From Adineta steineri (lineage: Eukaryota > Rotifera > Eurotatoria > Adinetida > Adinetidae): a stretch of DNA of 64,000 nt. The notes under the pieces are model-generated. The model did no database searches and was not told the DNA's origin. It saw nothing but the letters and a program-made list of their open reading frames with translations. Positions 39,301-53,675 of the stretch are shown piece after piece (position 1 is the first letter of the stretch; each line of letters opens with the position of its first letter). The translations under genes were made by a program, and so were the position numbers. The stretch spans positions 267,327 to 331,326 of the forward strand of contig CAJNOI010000006.1 of assembly GCA_905250115.1 (NCBI GenBank), given 5' to 3'.

Positions 39301-41731
39301 TATTGGTTTAGAACGTTTAATTGAACTTGCAAAATTATTTCAATTACATAATCTTCGAAAAAGGTAGAGTGTATTTTAAAGATTATTTCTTTTCATTCAT
39401 ATATATTTATATAGACTTGATACTATAAAACAAAGTCGACAGAAAAGTTCTACGAATAGCTATGATGAATCAATTGGACAGATTAAACAACGTTATCATT
39501 ATACACGAGAAGCATTGTAAATAGAAAAGAATTTAATCATGGGAAATATTCTTTTGTTTTTTTTGTAGACCAGATTTACATGATGTAACAATTATTTCTG
39601 AAGATGGGAAAAAAATTTCATGTCATAAATGTATTTTAACAAGTCGACTTGATTATTTTCGTCATATGTTCTTCGCCGGTTGGATAGAAGTAAGAAATAG
39701 TTTATTTCTCAGTGTATTTCTATTTATAAATTTAGAGTCAAAGTAATTCAGAATTAAATATGGCAATACCATCTGATTTACTTGAAATTATTATTGATTA
39801 TTTATATACGGATAATATTTCAAGCAAATGTAAGTTTCTTAAAGGAAAGAAAAAGAATAGAAAAATAAAATTCTTTATTTAGTTACTGTTGAACAACTTT
39901 GTCAAATTTTGGTTCTCTCAGATCAATTATTAATCGAAAGACTTAAACAAATTTGTGAATTTCATATAGCAAATTTAGGTAAAATATTTCAATATTAATA
40001 AACTTTCTTATATTTATTTTTTTTCATAGTAACATTTCGTGATGCTGCTGAACTTCTACAATTTTCTTCAACATACAATGCTGAACAATTGAAAATATTT
40101 GTTGAACAATATATTTGTCGAAATCTAGCTACTTTTCTTGAAGCACGTTTACTTGATAATCTTGATAATCAATTAATCATTGATTTAACAAAATCTTATC
40201 GAAATTTAGTAAAATTATTTTTCTTATCGATTCCTAAATAAAAAATATTTTTATTATAGCTTGATTGTATGAATTATCGAATGATAACACCATATAATGA
40301 TTGTCCATCATTGGATGATCTTTTTATTGATCTTGATGAATTAGAAAATTTATCTATTGATATAGATGAAACAGCAATAACAGCAGCAACAACATTTGCA
40401 ACGAAAAAACAACAATCACAACAAAAACGAAAACAACAGAATAAGTAAATTGAAATATAATTAAAAATACAGGCTAATTTTCTTTTTGTTTAGATTACGT
40501 ACATCAGAATCAGAAACTATAACTAAAGCATCACCACCTATTTCAATTGAAACTACATCAAATGTAATAATACCGAATCGTACTAAAGTACAAGAAGAAA
40601 AATGGACTTCAGTATCATCGAAAAAAACATCGAAAAATAGTAAAGTAAATTACTAGTTCAATCTATTTTAACATATATATATATATATATAAATTCATGT
40701 ATGTTTAAGAATTCACAAATAGCAGCAGGATCAAATAATGCTGTGATCAGTCCACCTAAACCAAAAATTCCAGGTGCTGTTTATACTCAACAAGAAGGTA
40801 AGTTTTTAACTATTTTAAAACTTTATGAAAACTAAATGATGAAATTTTTTTCATAGCGGAACAATTAGCTGCAATAAGGAAAGCAGCAAGTCAAGAGATA
40901 AATATAAATAAACCAGTGATATCACCACAAATGTAAATTGATACTATGAATTTTCTAATATTTAAAATTATTTCCTTTTTTTTTGTCTTTATTAAAGTGC
41001 AAAATCATTAACACCTGCAAAAGATGAACCACCTTCAAAGGGTCCTTGGAAAACTATAACTAGTCCTGCGCCTGTATCATTAAAAGCAACGTTTTCAACA
41101 GAGAAAGAAGTAAATGTACCAAAACCAACAATGGCACGATCAACGTAAGTTTTTAATCACATCATAAATCTTGTTGAGAATTTATACTTGTCCTCACACA
41201 ATGAATTTAATTATATATCTAAAAATGTGTTTAGACCTGTTACAACTTCAACCCGCTCAGTTCCTATAACTCCTATATCTCCACCACAACATGATATTAC
41301 GAAACCATGGGCAATATTAGCAACATCACCACCACCACCAACATCTTCATTTGCATATTCAACGATGTCTATTGCTACATCACCACCAGCTCCACCAATG
41401 TCATTTAAACATATACAAGATCAAGAAGCACGAGCACATGAAGCTCTTCGACAAATCAGTAATAAATCACTTGAAACAATTCAGGTATTTCAATTTTATT
41501 TATATAATCCTAATCATATGAATCTATTTACAATTCATTTAGACTGAAGAATTAGCTATACAAGCATTACATCGTTTATATAATTCAGCTCAAGAATTTG
41601 ATATTTCAATTACTATTGAACGTGTTTTACCTGAAATAGCCAATCCAATTTGGCCTCGAACATCAACAGCAGCAGCATCATCAGCAGCATCAAGCATTCT
41701 CTTAGTTACGCAAAAAAAAGGACAAAAATGA
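36311..41731 (+). CDS. IBTK: Inhibitor of Bruton tyrosine kinase (IBTK): ankyrin, RCC1, BTB protein
   Basis: Substrate adaptor of a CUL3 ubiquitin ligase in mammals. About 18 exons. N-terminus MPVIPVEIDCTPKCRSTTHY; ankyrin exons (GHDKYGRTLLQVCSALPEKW, ESGYT + ALQYSVFYGRIDNAINLI); RCC1 repeats (YTMGENTNGNLGHTQ, YSCGYGVGGRLGHDNEEPVL, WSCGLNNYHQLGHPGITKLL, TFGLNAGHLGHPKT); first BTB (HDIMLEINNNQTFPAHKYIL, YFRERIIKK); second BTB (DLHDVTIISEDGKKISCHKC, YFRHMFFAGWIE, then DLLEIIIDYLYTDNI); then a Ser/Thr/Pro tail ending EELAIQALHRLYNSAQEFDI, matching the family's C-terminal block. Stop TGA at 41729-41731. All modules are in the family order. Ala-Ser and Thr runs near the end are low complexity. Confidence 0.95.
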
Positions 41732-42184
41732 TGATATATATATATATACAAGCTATTTCTGTTATTTCTTTATTTTTGTTTTGAAAGGATATTCTTTTTT
41801 TTTTGTTATTGGTTGTTTGTTGATTTGATATAAAATAAATTCTTATATCTAGATTTACTCTTTTTATAGATTAAATCAACAAAATTTATACAATAGGTTA
41901 ACTTATGTAAGAAAGAAAGACGTAATTTTGTATTCATACATTGTCTAATGATATCTGAGAATATTTGAAATGATACATATGTCTTAAAATATAATTATAC
42001 TTTCTTATTAATAAACATGATATATTAGAAAATTGAAATATATAATATAATCTAAGTTTAGTAACATCAAATATCATTGAAATTGAATAGTCTACAGTAA
42101 GGATTATCTGACTCTTTATTTATTAATTATTCTATTTATAGTTAATACTCATCTCGATAAATGAATTTTTTCTATATCTTTTAG
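41732..42184. other. Intergenic between IBTK and RTN4IP1
   Basis: 453 bases, same strand on both sides. AT-rich; holds the IBTK 3' UTR and RTN4IP1 promoter. Nothing else recognised. Confidence 0.45.
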
Positions 42185-43850
42185 ATGTTCAAAATTAATT
42201 CTATGCCTCTTGTATTTCTTAAACGCTCGGTATATACAGCTATAAAATCAATCAGTGAACCAATCTATTCATCTCCTATTCCATCGACTACGACTACGAC
42301 TACGACTACAACAGCATCAGGTCGAATGCAAGCATGGATTATTTATTACTATGGTAATAATCAACAATTTACTATCTCCGATAGTGTACAATTACTAATT
42401 ATACTTTCACCAAACGATGTTCTTATTAAAGTTTCAGCAAGTAGTATTAATCAAATAGATATTCGAAGACGAGGTAAATAAATAATAGAAGAAAATTTTG
42501 TTCAATTATTTTTTATTTTAGAGGGTTATGGTGGTAAATTAATTAATGCATATCAATCAATGAAAGCTATTTTACAATTAGGAGGTAGTAAAGTTGATAA
42601 ATTAGAATTTCCTATTATATTAGGTCGTGATTTTTGCGGTGAAATCATTCGAAAAGGACCTAATGTCACAAAATTCAATATTGGAGATAAAGTAGGAACA
42701 TTAAAAAAGTAAAAAAAAGAACAATGAACTTTATTTAATTATTTTTTTATTCATATAATTCTAAGGTTTATGGAGCATTGAATGTAATACGACAAGGTAG
42801 TTTTGCTCAATATTGTGCTGCTGGAGAAGATGAAGTTAGCGTATAAAATCCACTAAAACAATGAAATTACGAATTAAATTTTAGATTTGTATAAAACCAA
42901 ACAATATATCAGATGAAGAAGCAGCTGCATTACCACTTGTTTCATTAACAAGTTGGTATGCTATTCAAAAATTTAGTGGTTTCAATGAACAAAATGCATT
43001 AGGAAAAAGGTATACGATAATAAATCATTTCTTTATTATTATTATTTAAAATTATATTTTAGAGCATTAGTTATTGGTGCTAGTGGTGGTGTTGGTCATA
43101 TAGCAACTCAAGTAAATAAAATAATTTAAAATGATAATATTTATTTACTAAAAAAATAGTTATTCAAAAATCTCGGAATGGAAACAACTGCTTTATGTAG
43201 TGCAGATTCATTTGATTATATTCGACAAATAGGTGCTGAAGATACAGTTAATTATAAACAAAAAGATTGGCTTACTGAATTAAGTCAAAAACCAAAGTAA
43301 TATATTCTTCTTTTGAGTATATTTACATAATTGAGTATGTTTAGATATGATATTATCTTTGATACAGTCGGTCCTCGTTATTATAGTTTTGAATTAATGA
43401 GTCCTTTGTTAAATCAAGGTGGTACATTTGTTACAATCATTACGCCAGTTTTTCGTAATGTTGATAAATATGGCCTTGTCTCTGGTCTTTCGCGTACAGC
43501 ATATAAAGCTGTTAAACAAACTTTATATGTAAGAAAACAGTTTTGAAAAAAAACCTGATAATATTTAAGAATTTCTAATAGGGTTTATCAAATGGTGTTA
43601 ATTATCGTTGGGCAGCTTATAGTGCTGATGGAAATGTTCTTAGTAAAATAAAAACTCTTGTTGAACAAAATAAAGTAATAATTAAAAACGATGAAAGAAT
43701 ATCTTTTTTTATTCATAATCTTCTTTTTAGCTAAAAGTTAAAATTGATTCACAAAAATTCTCATTTGAACAAATTCCTGAAGCAATCTCTTATGTTGAAA
43801 ATGGTTCTGCCAAAGGCAAAGTTGTAATTAAATATAGTAGTGTTTTATAA
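42185..43850 (+). CDS. RTN4IP1: RTN4IP1-type mitochondrial quinone oxidoreductase
   Basis: Medium-chain dehydrogenase/reductase of the mitochondrial matrix, NADPH-dependent, implicated in coenzyme Q synthesis. Nine or so exons. Start MFKINSMPLVFLKRSVYTAI, a plausible targeting peptide, then a run of nine Thr encoded by an ACG/ACA repeat, and ASGRMQAWIIYYYG. Conserved blocks: NDVLIKVSASSINQIDIRRR, LEFPIILGRDFCGEIIRKGP, ISDEEAAALPLVSLTSWYA, NADPH-binding ALVIGASGGVGHIATQ, SADSFDYIRQIGAEDTVNY, YDIIFDTVGPRYYSFELM. End VENGSAKGKVVIKYSSVL, TAA at 43848-43850. About 390 aa, the family's usual length. No lesion seen. Confidence 0.92.
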
Positions 43851-44060
43851 AATAAAAAGCAAATATTGAAATAGATTTCTTCTTTTTTTTTTTAATTTTC
43901 GTTAATCATATCATCATCATCAGTTGTTTTTATTTTTCTTTTGTAATAGAAACAAAAAAAAAGAAACGTAAGAGAAAAATCAGGAAATCAGTGTTGACAT
44001 AAAGAGAAATATCGAAAGTGATATTAATGGTCTTTTTTTTTATTTTTTGTATTTGTCACG

Positions 44061-47000
44061 TTATTGTGGTAAGGCTTTTAATAAATAGGTCACTTCTTCT
44101 GCAACAGCAACAAATACAAATTCAAATTGATCCTAGAAAAGAATTATTTTATAGATTAAATAAAATCATTTGTTGACATACTTTTGTTTTGACCATCTTA
44201 GCTCGTTGATCGCGAATATGTTCAAGTGTTGCAGCAATATTTATTTCTCGTGCTCCTTTGCAGATACGATTTAAGACAATGTCTAAGAGAATAAAAGTAC
44301 CAGTACGTCCAACACCATCACTAGAGAAGAATTCCATGTAAAATGATGTTTTTTTTTAATGAGAGATACATACTTGCAATGAACAATAATTGGTGATGAT
44401 CGACCACGAAAGCATTTGTTTACTTTTCTATAAATATATGATAGAAATAGAATTGAAAATAATCAAATCAGTGTTGTTAGAGATATAATCATTGATAATT
44501 AATTATGTCGAATTATTATTCTCATCAGGTCGCTTTTGTGACTATGCAATTATTGATTTCAAATTGCATAATTTTCAAAAGCTGCCGGAAAAGAAATACA
44601 GATGCATAATAATGTTCATTAGTTATAAAAAGATCTATTAAAAATAAATGTCTTCTTTTATCATAATCAATTATAAAACATATACTTTCTTTTCATCATT
44701 CTATGAAGACATATAAATGCAACTTAGTCATGTGTATATATGCTTATCTATAGTTCTATCTTCATTTCATTACTAACGACAAGTTACTTCTTCTTCTTCT
44801 TCTTTTTTTTAGCTCATTAATTTTAATCAAATATATAAATATAACACGATTATCCGTTTTACTTTATAAATAAGAATATAAATATTTATAGACATACCGT
44901 CGAAAATCTAATAGAGCTTTTGCTGATGGTGGATTATTTAATTCACCCCATGTTAAAAAGTGAAATTGTGTTACAGTGCGTGTTTCCATTGTTTGAACAT
45001 TTTTTAAATAAAAACTTCGAACTAAATAATCATCCGACCAAATATGTTCCGAAACAAGATTGACCTTAAAAATAAACAAAATTATTTCTATTTAAATTCA
45101 TTCAATTAATTATATATACTTCAAAATCGTTAAATCGTGCTGAACCTTCAACTGGCCAATAATGATGAGACATAGTTATACCATTTTCAACTGAAAAAAA
45201 CAAATTATTATAAGATTATTTTGATGAAACGTAAAAAAAAAACAAATTTATTATACTAGGTCGAGTCAATGCTACAATAACACACGATCCTTGTTCCCAA
45301 ACCATTTGCCAAAATGCATTTGTTGTATTTGGCATTGGACCTTGTGTAGCAATGTATTTGCATTTTGGATCAGAATCAGTCTAATAAGAATAACAAAAAG
45401 AAGATATTGAGAAAATTATTTGTTTTTTTTGCTCCAAATAATATACTTACGATTATACTTGCATTAATATAATCATCATTTCCGTTGTTTGCAAGTTGAA
45501 CACGGGCATTATCATCTTTCAAAGAGAATAAGTATATGTGTATGTTTTTTTTTAGAAAGAAAAGATGATGATGATAATGATAATGATAGTAACATGTCAA
45601 ATTGAATCCCTAAGACGATGTATAAGCGCATGCACAAAGTACTTCATCTTGTGCATGCATAAGAAAAAGGAAACGAGTAGGAGTTATAGTGCTCAAATTT
45701 CGATTCTTACTTCTAATTAACGATAGGAAAAAAAAGAAGAAGAAGAAGAAAGACGAGCGGAACTAACGTTTACCTTTCCTTTCTTCTATTTCTTCTTATT
45801 CTGCTCTTTTGCTGACATGGTCTCATATTCATCTATACATATAGATATAAATACAAAAGAGATGCTTTGGGATAGTTATGCTTAACATATGTGACCCACT
45901 GAAGGCGGCATCGATAGAATGTATAAAGTTAAAAAAGAAAATCCGACGACAAATGAAAATAAGTGCAAATAAATGTCAACTGATATATAGCTATATGCAT
46001 CTGTCATTATTCTAACTGACAAATCACATGTCAACTATAGTATGTACTTACATGGTATGCAATCAATATATCGGTTTTTATTGGCATTAGCTTCTGAAAG
46101 TGCAATAGAACATGATGCTCGTTCTTCATTTGCTTCATCTGTACATAATGCTTGCCATTCTGCTTCTAAACGATGTCGATTACGTAGATGGTCTTCCATA
46201 TATGACTAAAATAAAATAAATCGATAAAACTTTACAAAAAAAAAAAGAAAATGAATAAATCTTCATACTAGAATAAGATGACCAGTCATGATATCCATAT
46301 TAACCGGAGCTACTGGTTCTTCACTCCTGTAGAACAAAAAAAAAGAAATGAAAATTTTCTTATTTTTAAAAAAAAATATATTTCTAACCATGATGATGTT
46401 GAACTTCGAGTTGATGAACCTTCACTATTGTGTTTTACATGACTGCCAGATGCTGCTGTTGTTGGTGCTGCACTTGATGGTGATGTTTTATGAATCTCAG
46501 GTGATTTACTACTTGTTGGATGTACTTGCATTCGTTGTCGACATAGATCCTTTAAACATTAGAAGAAAAAGAAATATTCATAAGCCGTCTTATTCATTAT
46601 TTTACTTGATAATAATTTGTTGATAAACCTTTAATATGTGTTATTTCAGCAAGTTTATTTCGAATACGATCATTACGTTTAATAAAATAAAGTAAAATAA
46701 ATGCTGCCATAGTAAAAAGTACCAAAGCACAAGTAATTAATGTAACAATTGTTAAGCGTGAATTATTTTGTCGTTCGACTGATAATTGACTGCCCTTTAA
46801 ATATATAAAAAAAAGAAAAAGTAAATTATTTCTTTCCTTCTTTTTTTTTGAACAAAAATGATAATTTCTTTCTTTTTAGAAGTAGATTTTTCAAGATACT
46901 TTTCATTAATATTAACAATCTATCTTTTATTTCCATAGAAATTTTCTTACGAGAAGACATCTTTTCCATTATATTCAATATTCTATAGTTGTCTACTCAT

Positions 47001-50000
47001 TCTTTTATTTTAAATTTACTTGAATTTATTCTAAGATGTTATCTATTTGACTTCTTTTTTTTCTCTCTTAGCGCACACAAAGGTGTCACATAATTATTGC
47101 AATGATAAAGAAAGAAATGAAACATAGGAACGGCATTAAAGACCTTTTTCTTTTGGTATATTTTTTTTTCTTTGTCAATTGAGCTATTGTGTTAGTAAGT
47201 CACCTGCTGAAATTATAGTTGCAGGAGGATAGTGAAAAAGAATTATCAATTATGTATGCATTCGCGTGTGAATCTAATAGATGCTCAATCTTTGTTAGCG
47301 CGCTCGTTCGTGCAAGCACCAATGAAAAAAACTATACCGACAAACAAACACGCACATGAAAATAAAGAAAAAATTAAATAGGTATTCTTAACTATTTATT
47401 CACTTATTTCTTGATTGAAATCTGTACTAATAGGATTCAAGTTTAAAAAAAAACATCGACACAAAAAATTAATGTCATTTATATTATGAAATATAAATAT
47501 TTGTTATAGAAAGAACAAGTAAAGCAGAAAAAAAGAAGTCAAAGATCAGTTTATTAACTTACCGGAATGGGTAGATGCAAACAGGAAGTATAGTATTAGT
47601 GTAATATATAACATAGCCTAATGATAAGCAATCTACTCTAAGTATAATAATAAAAAAAAACGCCGAACAAAGAAGAAATGAAGGAGATACAATTCTATTT
47701 TTTATTTTTACGTGAACGAAAGAAAAGACGGCAAAGAAAAAGAGAGAGGGAGAGACAGAGAGAGCGAGAAAGAGATGTATGGTTCTTCTCTTTTTCTTAT
47801 GCTCGTTCTTTTCTTGAACGATAATGATAAAGCCAATATAAAAAAAAACATCTTTTTTTCTTCTTCTTCTAAGTTCTATATTTCAGTTTAATGTCGCATA
47901 GGATTATTGAACATTATATATATCATCCTACAATGCACATTTATAGATATATATATATATGTGTGTATCCCTAAGAGGTTTATATTTGTCGTTGCATTCA
48001 TTTTAATAGTGAATATAGCATGCATGATGGATCTCGATTTGTTACGCGCATATATAAGAGGATGAGAGTCAAGTATCAGCTTTAAGCCTCAAGGCATTTT
48101 CTAATTGCAATCACTAGCCACTAGTAAAACCAGCAATGGCATACCATACAATAGTCAGATAATATTTCTTGTGTCCGTTCTTTTTTTCTTTCTTTTTCTC
48201 TCTCTCTCTCCCTTTATATATCTATGTGTGTGAGTTGCACTCACAGTATCGATCTAGGAACAAAAAAAAACGTGCTTGATGCACTCTCTAATTATTCTTC
48301 GTCTAATCTACTTTTACATTTGCATATTTTCTTATTTATTTCTCTATCTCTTACTCGTCTGGGATTGCCAATGCCAGAATCAGTTACATGAATGCCCAAT
48401 TGACTTGCAATACTTTTTTGATTGTTCACTAAAATTAAAAGAATAAAAATAAGACTGATAGGTTTTTTTTTCTTCTTCATCTTTTTTCTTTAAAAAAAAT
48501 AATTCATACATATGTTGATTCTGGTTAATATCATAAGTTTCTCTTTTTAAATTTTTAAATTGTCTCCTGAGAATTAATGTAAATGTGGAGTTTTGATCAA
48601 GAGATAGCTGGAAAAAAAGATGATGAAAACTGATACTATCTTTCTATCATGTCATATAGACGGAAAAGAAATGAGACAAAAGATCAACAATGAAATTGAG
48701 CAGATCATTTCCTATAACCATCAACCAAAAATGACAATCTGCACGGATAGAAAAAAAACAAATTTTTTCTACTTAAAAACATATGTTCTTTATCTTTAAT
48801 CATTATAAATCAAATAAACAATACTGTATCATCTTATAAACAGATAATAAATAATCATGAACAATTTACTTACAAGCTGCACTTGCAACACTGCTTGCAT
48901 TTATTTGATAGGCATTATTCAAAACGTGAAATGTTAATATTTGACGATCAGCACTTTAATATAAAATAGAAAAAAGGTTTTTTCTTTATCTTAAAAAAGA
49001 AAATTTTCTTTTCATACTTAAGTTCAGTAAAAATAGCTGGTGGCCAAGAATTAATTTGTGCTAAAAGTGATAATAAACGAGCTCCTTCGATTTGATCTTT
49101 AAAACTAGACAGATAGACAAAAAAATATAATCCAAAAATAAATTATATTAATAAATATATATTTATACTCTCGATTGATGATGATATAACCTCGAGCTGT
49201 TTCCACTGTAAAATAACGTTGAGCATCTGTATTATTTATCATTTTATTATTATTTGGTGCATCTTTATGTGCTAAAAAGAATATGAATAAATTCAACTTT
49301 ATGAAAAAATAATAAGTCATCATTACCCATTGCTCCTTCAGTTAATAATGGAAATGATTGTTTGTTATTATTAATTTGTAATGTTTCTAATAAACTTGGA
49401 TGACCTTCGTTTATACGTACCGATACTTTTGTTGGTTCTTCTAGAATGAAGAAGAAAAATAAACAAAGAATTTAAAAGTGAATAAAATTGATCGGTATAT
49501 TACTCATTGTTGATTCTTCTGCTACTAATTGTACTGGTTCATCTCCAAATACGATTTCATCATCATCCATATAATCGGTATTAAATTTATTTGCTAGTTT
49601 CAATTCAGCTTCGACTTCGTCTGCTTCAGCTATTGTTTTTGCAAGTGCAGCATTTATGGCTGACATACGATCTTGTTCAATATCTAATTCATCTGGTTGA
49701 TCGTATTCCATGACTAATGGAATTCCATATGAATTTTCAATATCAATTAGAATATTACCCGCTCTTGTTGATGGAATGTATGGATCTTTATGAAAAAAAT
49801 CTATAAAAATATTTAGTAAAAACCCAATAAAATCAATTTGAAAAAAATGTAATTTTTACTTTTATTTTCATTTAACGATTCTAATTGACGACGTACGATA
49901 TTATCTTCTTGAACAACACCTGCTAATTCATCTAATTTTTCATCTTTATTTAAACAATCATTATAGAATATTTCCAAACGATTTTGATTTATTTGGTGTG

Positions 50001-50856
50001 TATCAGCTAATATATGGGATAGAATACATTGTGTCATAAAATCTCGCCAAATCAGATGATAACGATTTAAGAAATCTAATGTATTTTCAAGTGCAATTAA
50101 TTTATCATCAGTAAGTTCATCAACACCAGATTTTAATGCAAATGCTGAACGTATTGATCCTTCACCATCCCAACATTGTCCAAATAAACCATCTATATAA
50201 GAAAAAAAACCAAATTAGTTACTTAATTATAGTTCAAATACTTAAATTTATATTAGAAAATCTCGGCCTATGAAAATTTTTCTAAGAATATCTTATTTTT
50301 TTAAGTATATTATATGAATAAACAAAAGATCATAGGATCTTTTGTAATATAACAAGACTAATATTATAATCCTACAAATTGTATTAGGAGTCTATTAAGA
50401 AGAAAAAAACAAGTATCGATGATACTTTTTCTTTATATAACTATTGTTATTAATGTCGTATAGAAAGATAAGAAATTAATTAACTTACCATCGAAACAAT
50501 CTTCATTTTGATTACATACATTTGAATCGTATTTGCAACCTAATTTAAGAAAATTTTATTGATTATTATTTTCTACAACGAAAATCTTTACCTAATAATC
50601 CATCGAAAACAATTTCTGGTTCAGATAAAGTTAAATATTCATTTGAAATAAGATTATCTATGCCTTCATCATCATTATTGGAAATAATTTGTCGTTTGTG
50701 TCGTTGTACATTGGATGTTAAATCATTACCAGATTTTTTTGTTGGTGCACCATATATAATGGGCAACGGATTTAAAAGTAATATTGTTATTAAAGTGACC
50801 AAACGATGATAAGAAGAAGTTGAGGAAAATAAAAAAGGAAAGGACGATTGGGTCAT
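44061..50856 (-). CDS. PTPRN: IA-2/PTPRN dense-core-vesicle receptor pseudophosphatase
   Basis: Transmembrane protein of neuroendocrine secretory granules. Start [20 protein letters not shown] (50856), signal peptide to about residue 36, dibasic site HKRQ. Then the Cys-rich RESP18 segment ([20 protein letters not shown]), the mature-ectodomain block ([18 protein letters not shown]), a TM segment ([20 protein letters not shown]), and the PTP domain: [61 protein letters not shown] + [31 protein letters not shown], ending [14 protein letters not shown] (TAA 44061-44063). The active-site A is D (HCSDG) and the WPD loop is WGE, as expected for a catalytically dead member. The gene has several long introns (about 44430-44880, 45600-46050, 46800-48290). 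About 15 exons. Confidence 0.94.
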
Positions 50857-52201
50857 GTTCACTCACTACCACAAGGTGTGGGCATGAGTAGAAAGAATGG
50901 TAGTAGTGTTTGTTATTGTTGGTATTATTATTATTTTGATGTCAACCATGCGTTCTTCTTATTGCCCGGAAAAAAAAGAGAAAAAAGAGAATATAGTGGG
51001 AGAGAGAAAAAAAAAGTTCTTTTTTCTTTTGCTCAGTAATTATAGATCTATAGTGACGTTGCATAAAAGCTATGTTATTAAAGAATGAATTCCTCCTTTT
51101 TCTTTCGCCCTCTGTCTCTCTCTCTTCCCATTATTATCATTTTTTTTCTAGAACGTAATAGTAACAAAAAAAAGAAGAAGAAATGTGTACTTTTCTGACA
51201 AACATATGTTCAACATCTGAAAAAACTAATTGAGAAATAAAAGGAACTTTATATATATATTTTTTTGATGATGATGCTGGCAAAATCAGTCTTTGAAGTA
51301 TATGCATCAGTTACAGTTCTCTTTTTTATTATTCCGTAATAGTTTTTTTTCTCCTTATTTCACATCAGGCGAGAATAATGATGAATAGCACACATCGTGC
51401 TTATACGCCCATGTATACGGAGGTACGTCAATAAAAAACTAGTTTTTTTCTTCTTCTTCTTCTTCTTTCTCATATTCTGAAAAACAAGTAATAGAAGAGA
51501 GGAAACAAAAAAGATTGTTGTCTCGTCTTCTCGTTCTTTTCCGGCTTTATCGACCGTCAATACGCTCACGCAATGTTCATCGTAACAACAGACAGGACTG
51601 TCATCATCATTCAACTGCCGATGTGTTTGACGAAAAAGAAAATGGAAACGAGCAGTTGCACTAAAATCTAGAGAATAGTATAGAACGCCTCTGCTTCTTC
51701 TCTTTTTTCTTTATCGTTTTATCAGCATTCCGAGGACAAATGTGGGCGACAATGAGGCTGTTCATTGCATCCTTTTCTTCTGGAAGAATGTGAATAAGAC
51801 GTAGGCGAATAGATGAATAAAACAGCTCTAAGGCAATGAAGTGCTTAGCGGCAAACTGATTACAAGCAATCTAAAAAATAATCTCTTCTCCTTTTTTTTG
51901 GTTTTTTAAATATAATGATAATATATACACATATATTGATGTGAGTTGACGTATTTTGTAATTAAATTTAACAAATTAAAATATGAAAATAATTGCAACA
52001 AACTATAGATATAACTGATATAATCGCATATTGTTTATCATAGAAAAACAAATGGTAGATAAAATGTTTTTTATGTAATTCCCTAATTACTGATAAAACG
52101 GATCAAACAGTTAAAGTAATTCTTCAATTGTATCAATTGAGATTTGAATCAAAATTAGAAATTTATTTGTTCTTATTTATGAAAAAAAACTTTTTTTTAT
52201 T
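50857..52201. other. Long intergenic region upstream of IA-2 gene
   Basis: About 1.3 kb between the IA-2 start and the RPAP3 stop. Mostly AT-rich with polypyrimidine and TTC runs; some GC-rich patches near 51540-51840. No gene seen. Confidence 0.45.
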
Positions 52202-53675
52202 TCAATCAATTTTATAATCATTTAAAATTTTTTGAATTTTTTCTTTTGATAATGAAGAATCGATTTGTAATCGATCTAAAGTGGTTTTTAATAATTGTTT
52301 ATCGTCATTATTGAGAAAACTTAATTGTGTATTAAATCTCGGTGTTTGACGTATTTCATACATGGAATTAATTAAATGTTCATCAATATTTGTTTTCATT
52401 GACCATAATAGTAAAATTCGTGAAAATACAGATGAATCAAGACCAGTAGAAAAGATTGTTTTATATGTTGTTGGAGGAATTTGATTGAAGTAAATTGATT
52501 GCTTGTCAAGTTGATTATTTAGATTTGCCCAGTCACGTTTAAATTGAAAACCTGTTGTTGGAATTGCTGTTGGAATAGGAATTGATTTAGGTGATGGTTT
52601 TTGAGATTGTGTAGAAGGAGCAGAAGGAGGTGGAAGAGGTTGTGATGGTGGTGGTGGTGGTATAGGTTCAGAAGGAGTTGGAACCTAAAGAAAAATCAAA
52701 TTAATTATTTTAAATAAATTTGAAAATAGAACAAACTTCTGTTGTTTCAATTTCTTCAATAATAATATTTTTCTTCTTTGTAATTGTACTATTTGAAATA
52801 ATTGATGTATCAATTTCTTGTATTTCAATTCTTTTTAAAGGTTTAGTTGATCGTTTATCAATAGGTTTATCTTGTAATGGATATATTCTTCCTAATCGTT
52901 TAATTTCATCATTTTTATTAACTTCAGCTAATTTATTTTTTGCATCGGTATTAGATGGTTCACGTGAAATAACATATTCTAAATCTTCTCTTGCTTGATC
53001 AATTTTTCCCAGTCCAATACGTGCTAATGCTCGTCTATAATAAGCTTTTATATAATTTTTATCAAGTTGTATAGCTAATGTACAATCAGCTTCACAAGCA
53101 CCATAACGCTCTTCAAATAATTGGCATTGAGCACGATTAGCAAAATAGATATGAGATGTTGGATTGCATTCAATTGCTTTTGTATAATTTTCAATAGCTT
53201 GAGCATAAGATTTTTGTTTAAAATAATGATTACCCCAATCTTTATAATGTTCAGCTTTCTTTTTTAATACTTCTTCTTGCCATTGTTCATCATCTTCATC
53301 TTCATCATCATCTTCTTCTTCTTCGTCGCCACCATCATTCTCTACTTTTTGTTCATTATCAATTCGTTCACATTCAGCATCAACATCAAATTTACTCCAT
53401 GCATTATAATCAAATGAACGTATAGATGACGAAGTTTTTGGTTTCGTTTTATTTTGAGATTTTTTTTTTGGTCTTGGTGGTTCAACAAAATTTCGTATTG
53501 GTGGAAGATCTGCTGGTGTTGAATTAGAATTTGTAGATTTTTTTACAGTTTCTTCTTTCTTTTTCATATCATCTGTCCAAGAATTTAAATCTTTCATATA
53601 ATCGTCTAAATATGCATTATTTTCTTGCATTTGTGATCGCATATCAATTAATTTACGTTCGTATTCAGTTGTCAT
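52202..53675 (-). CDS. RPAP3: RPAP3-type R2TP co-chaperone subunit
   Basis: TPR adaptor linking HSP90/HSP70 to the R2TP complex that assembles RNA polymerases and PIKKs. Two exons, 52737-53675 (313 aa) and 52202-52684, separated by a 52-base intron; 473 aa in total. N-terminus TTEYERKLIDMRSQMQENNA, a Glu/Asp run (EEEEDDDEDEDD), then three TPRs: AEHYKDWGNHYFKQKSYAQA, HIYFANRAQCQLFEERYGAC, NYIKAYYRRALARIGLGKID. A Pro-rich linker precedes the RPAP3_C domain (FQFKRDWANLNNQLDKQSIY, YKTIFSTGLDSSVFSRILLL), ending QKILNDYKID. Human RPAP3 has two TPR clusters (665 aa); only one is present here, as in smaller SPAG1/RPAP3-like forms. Symbol is by RPAP3_C and TPR combination. Confidence 0.88.
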
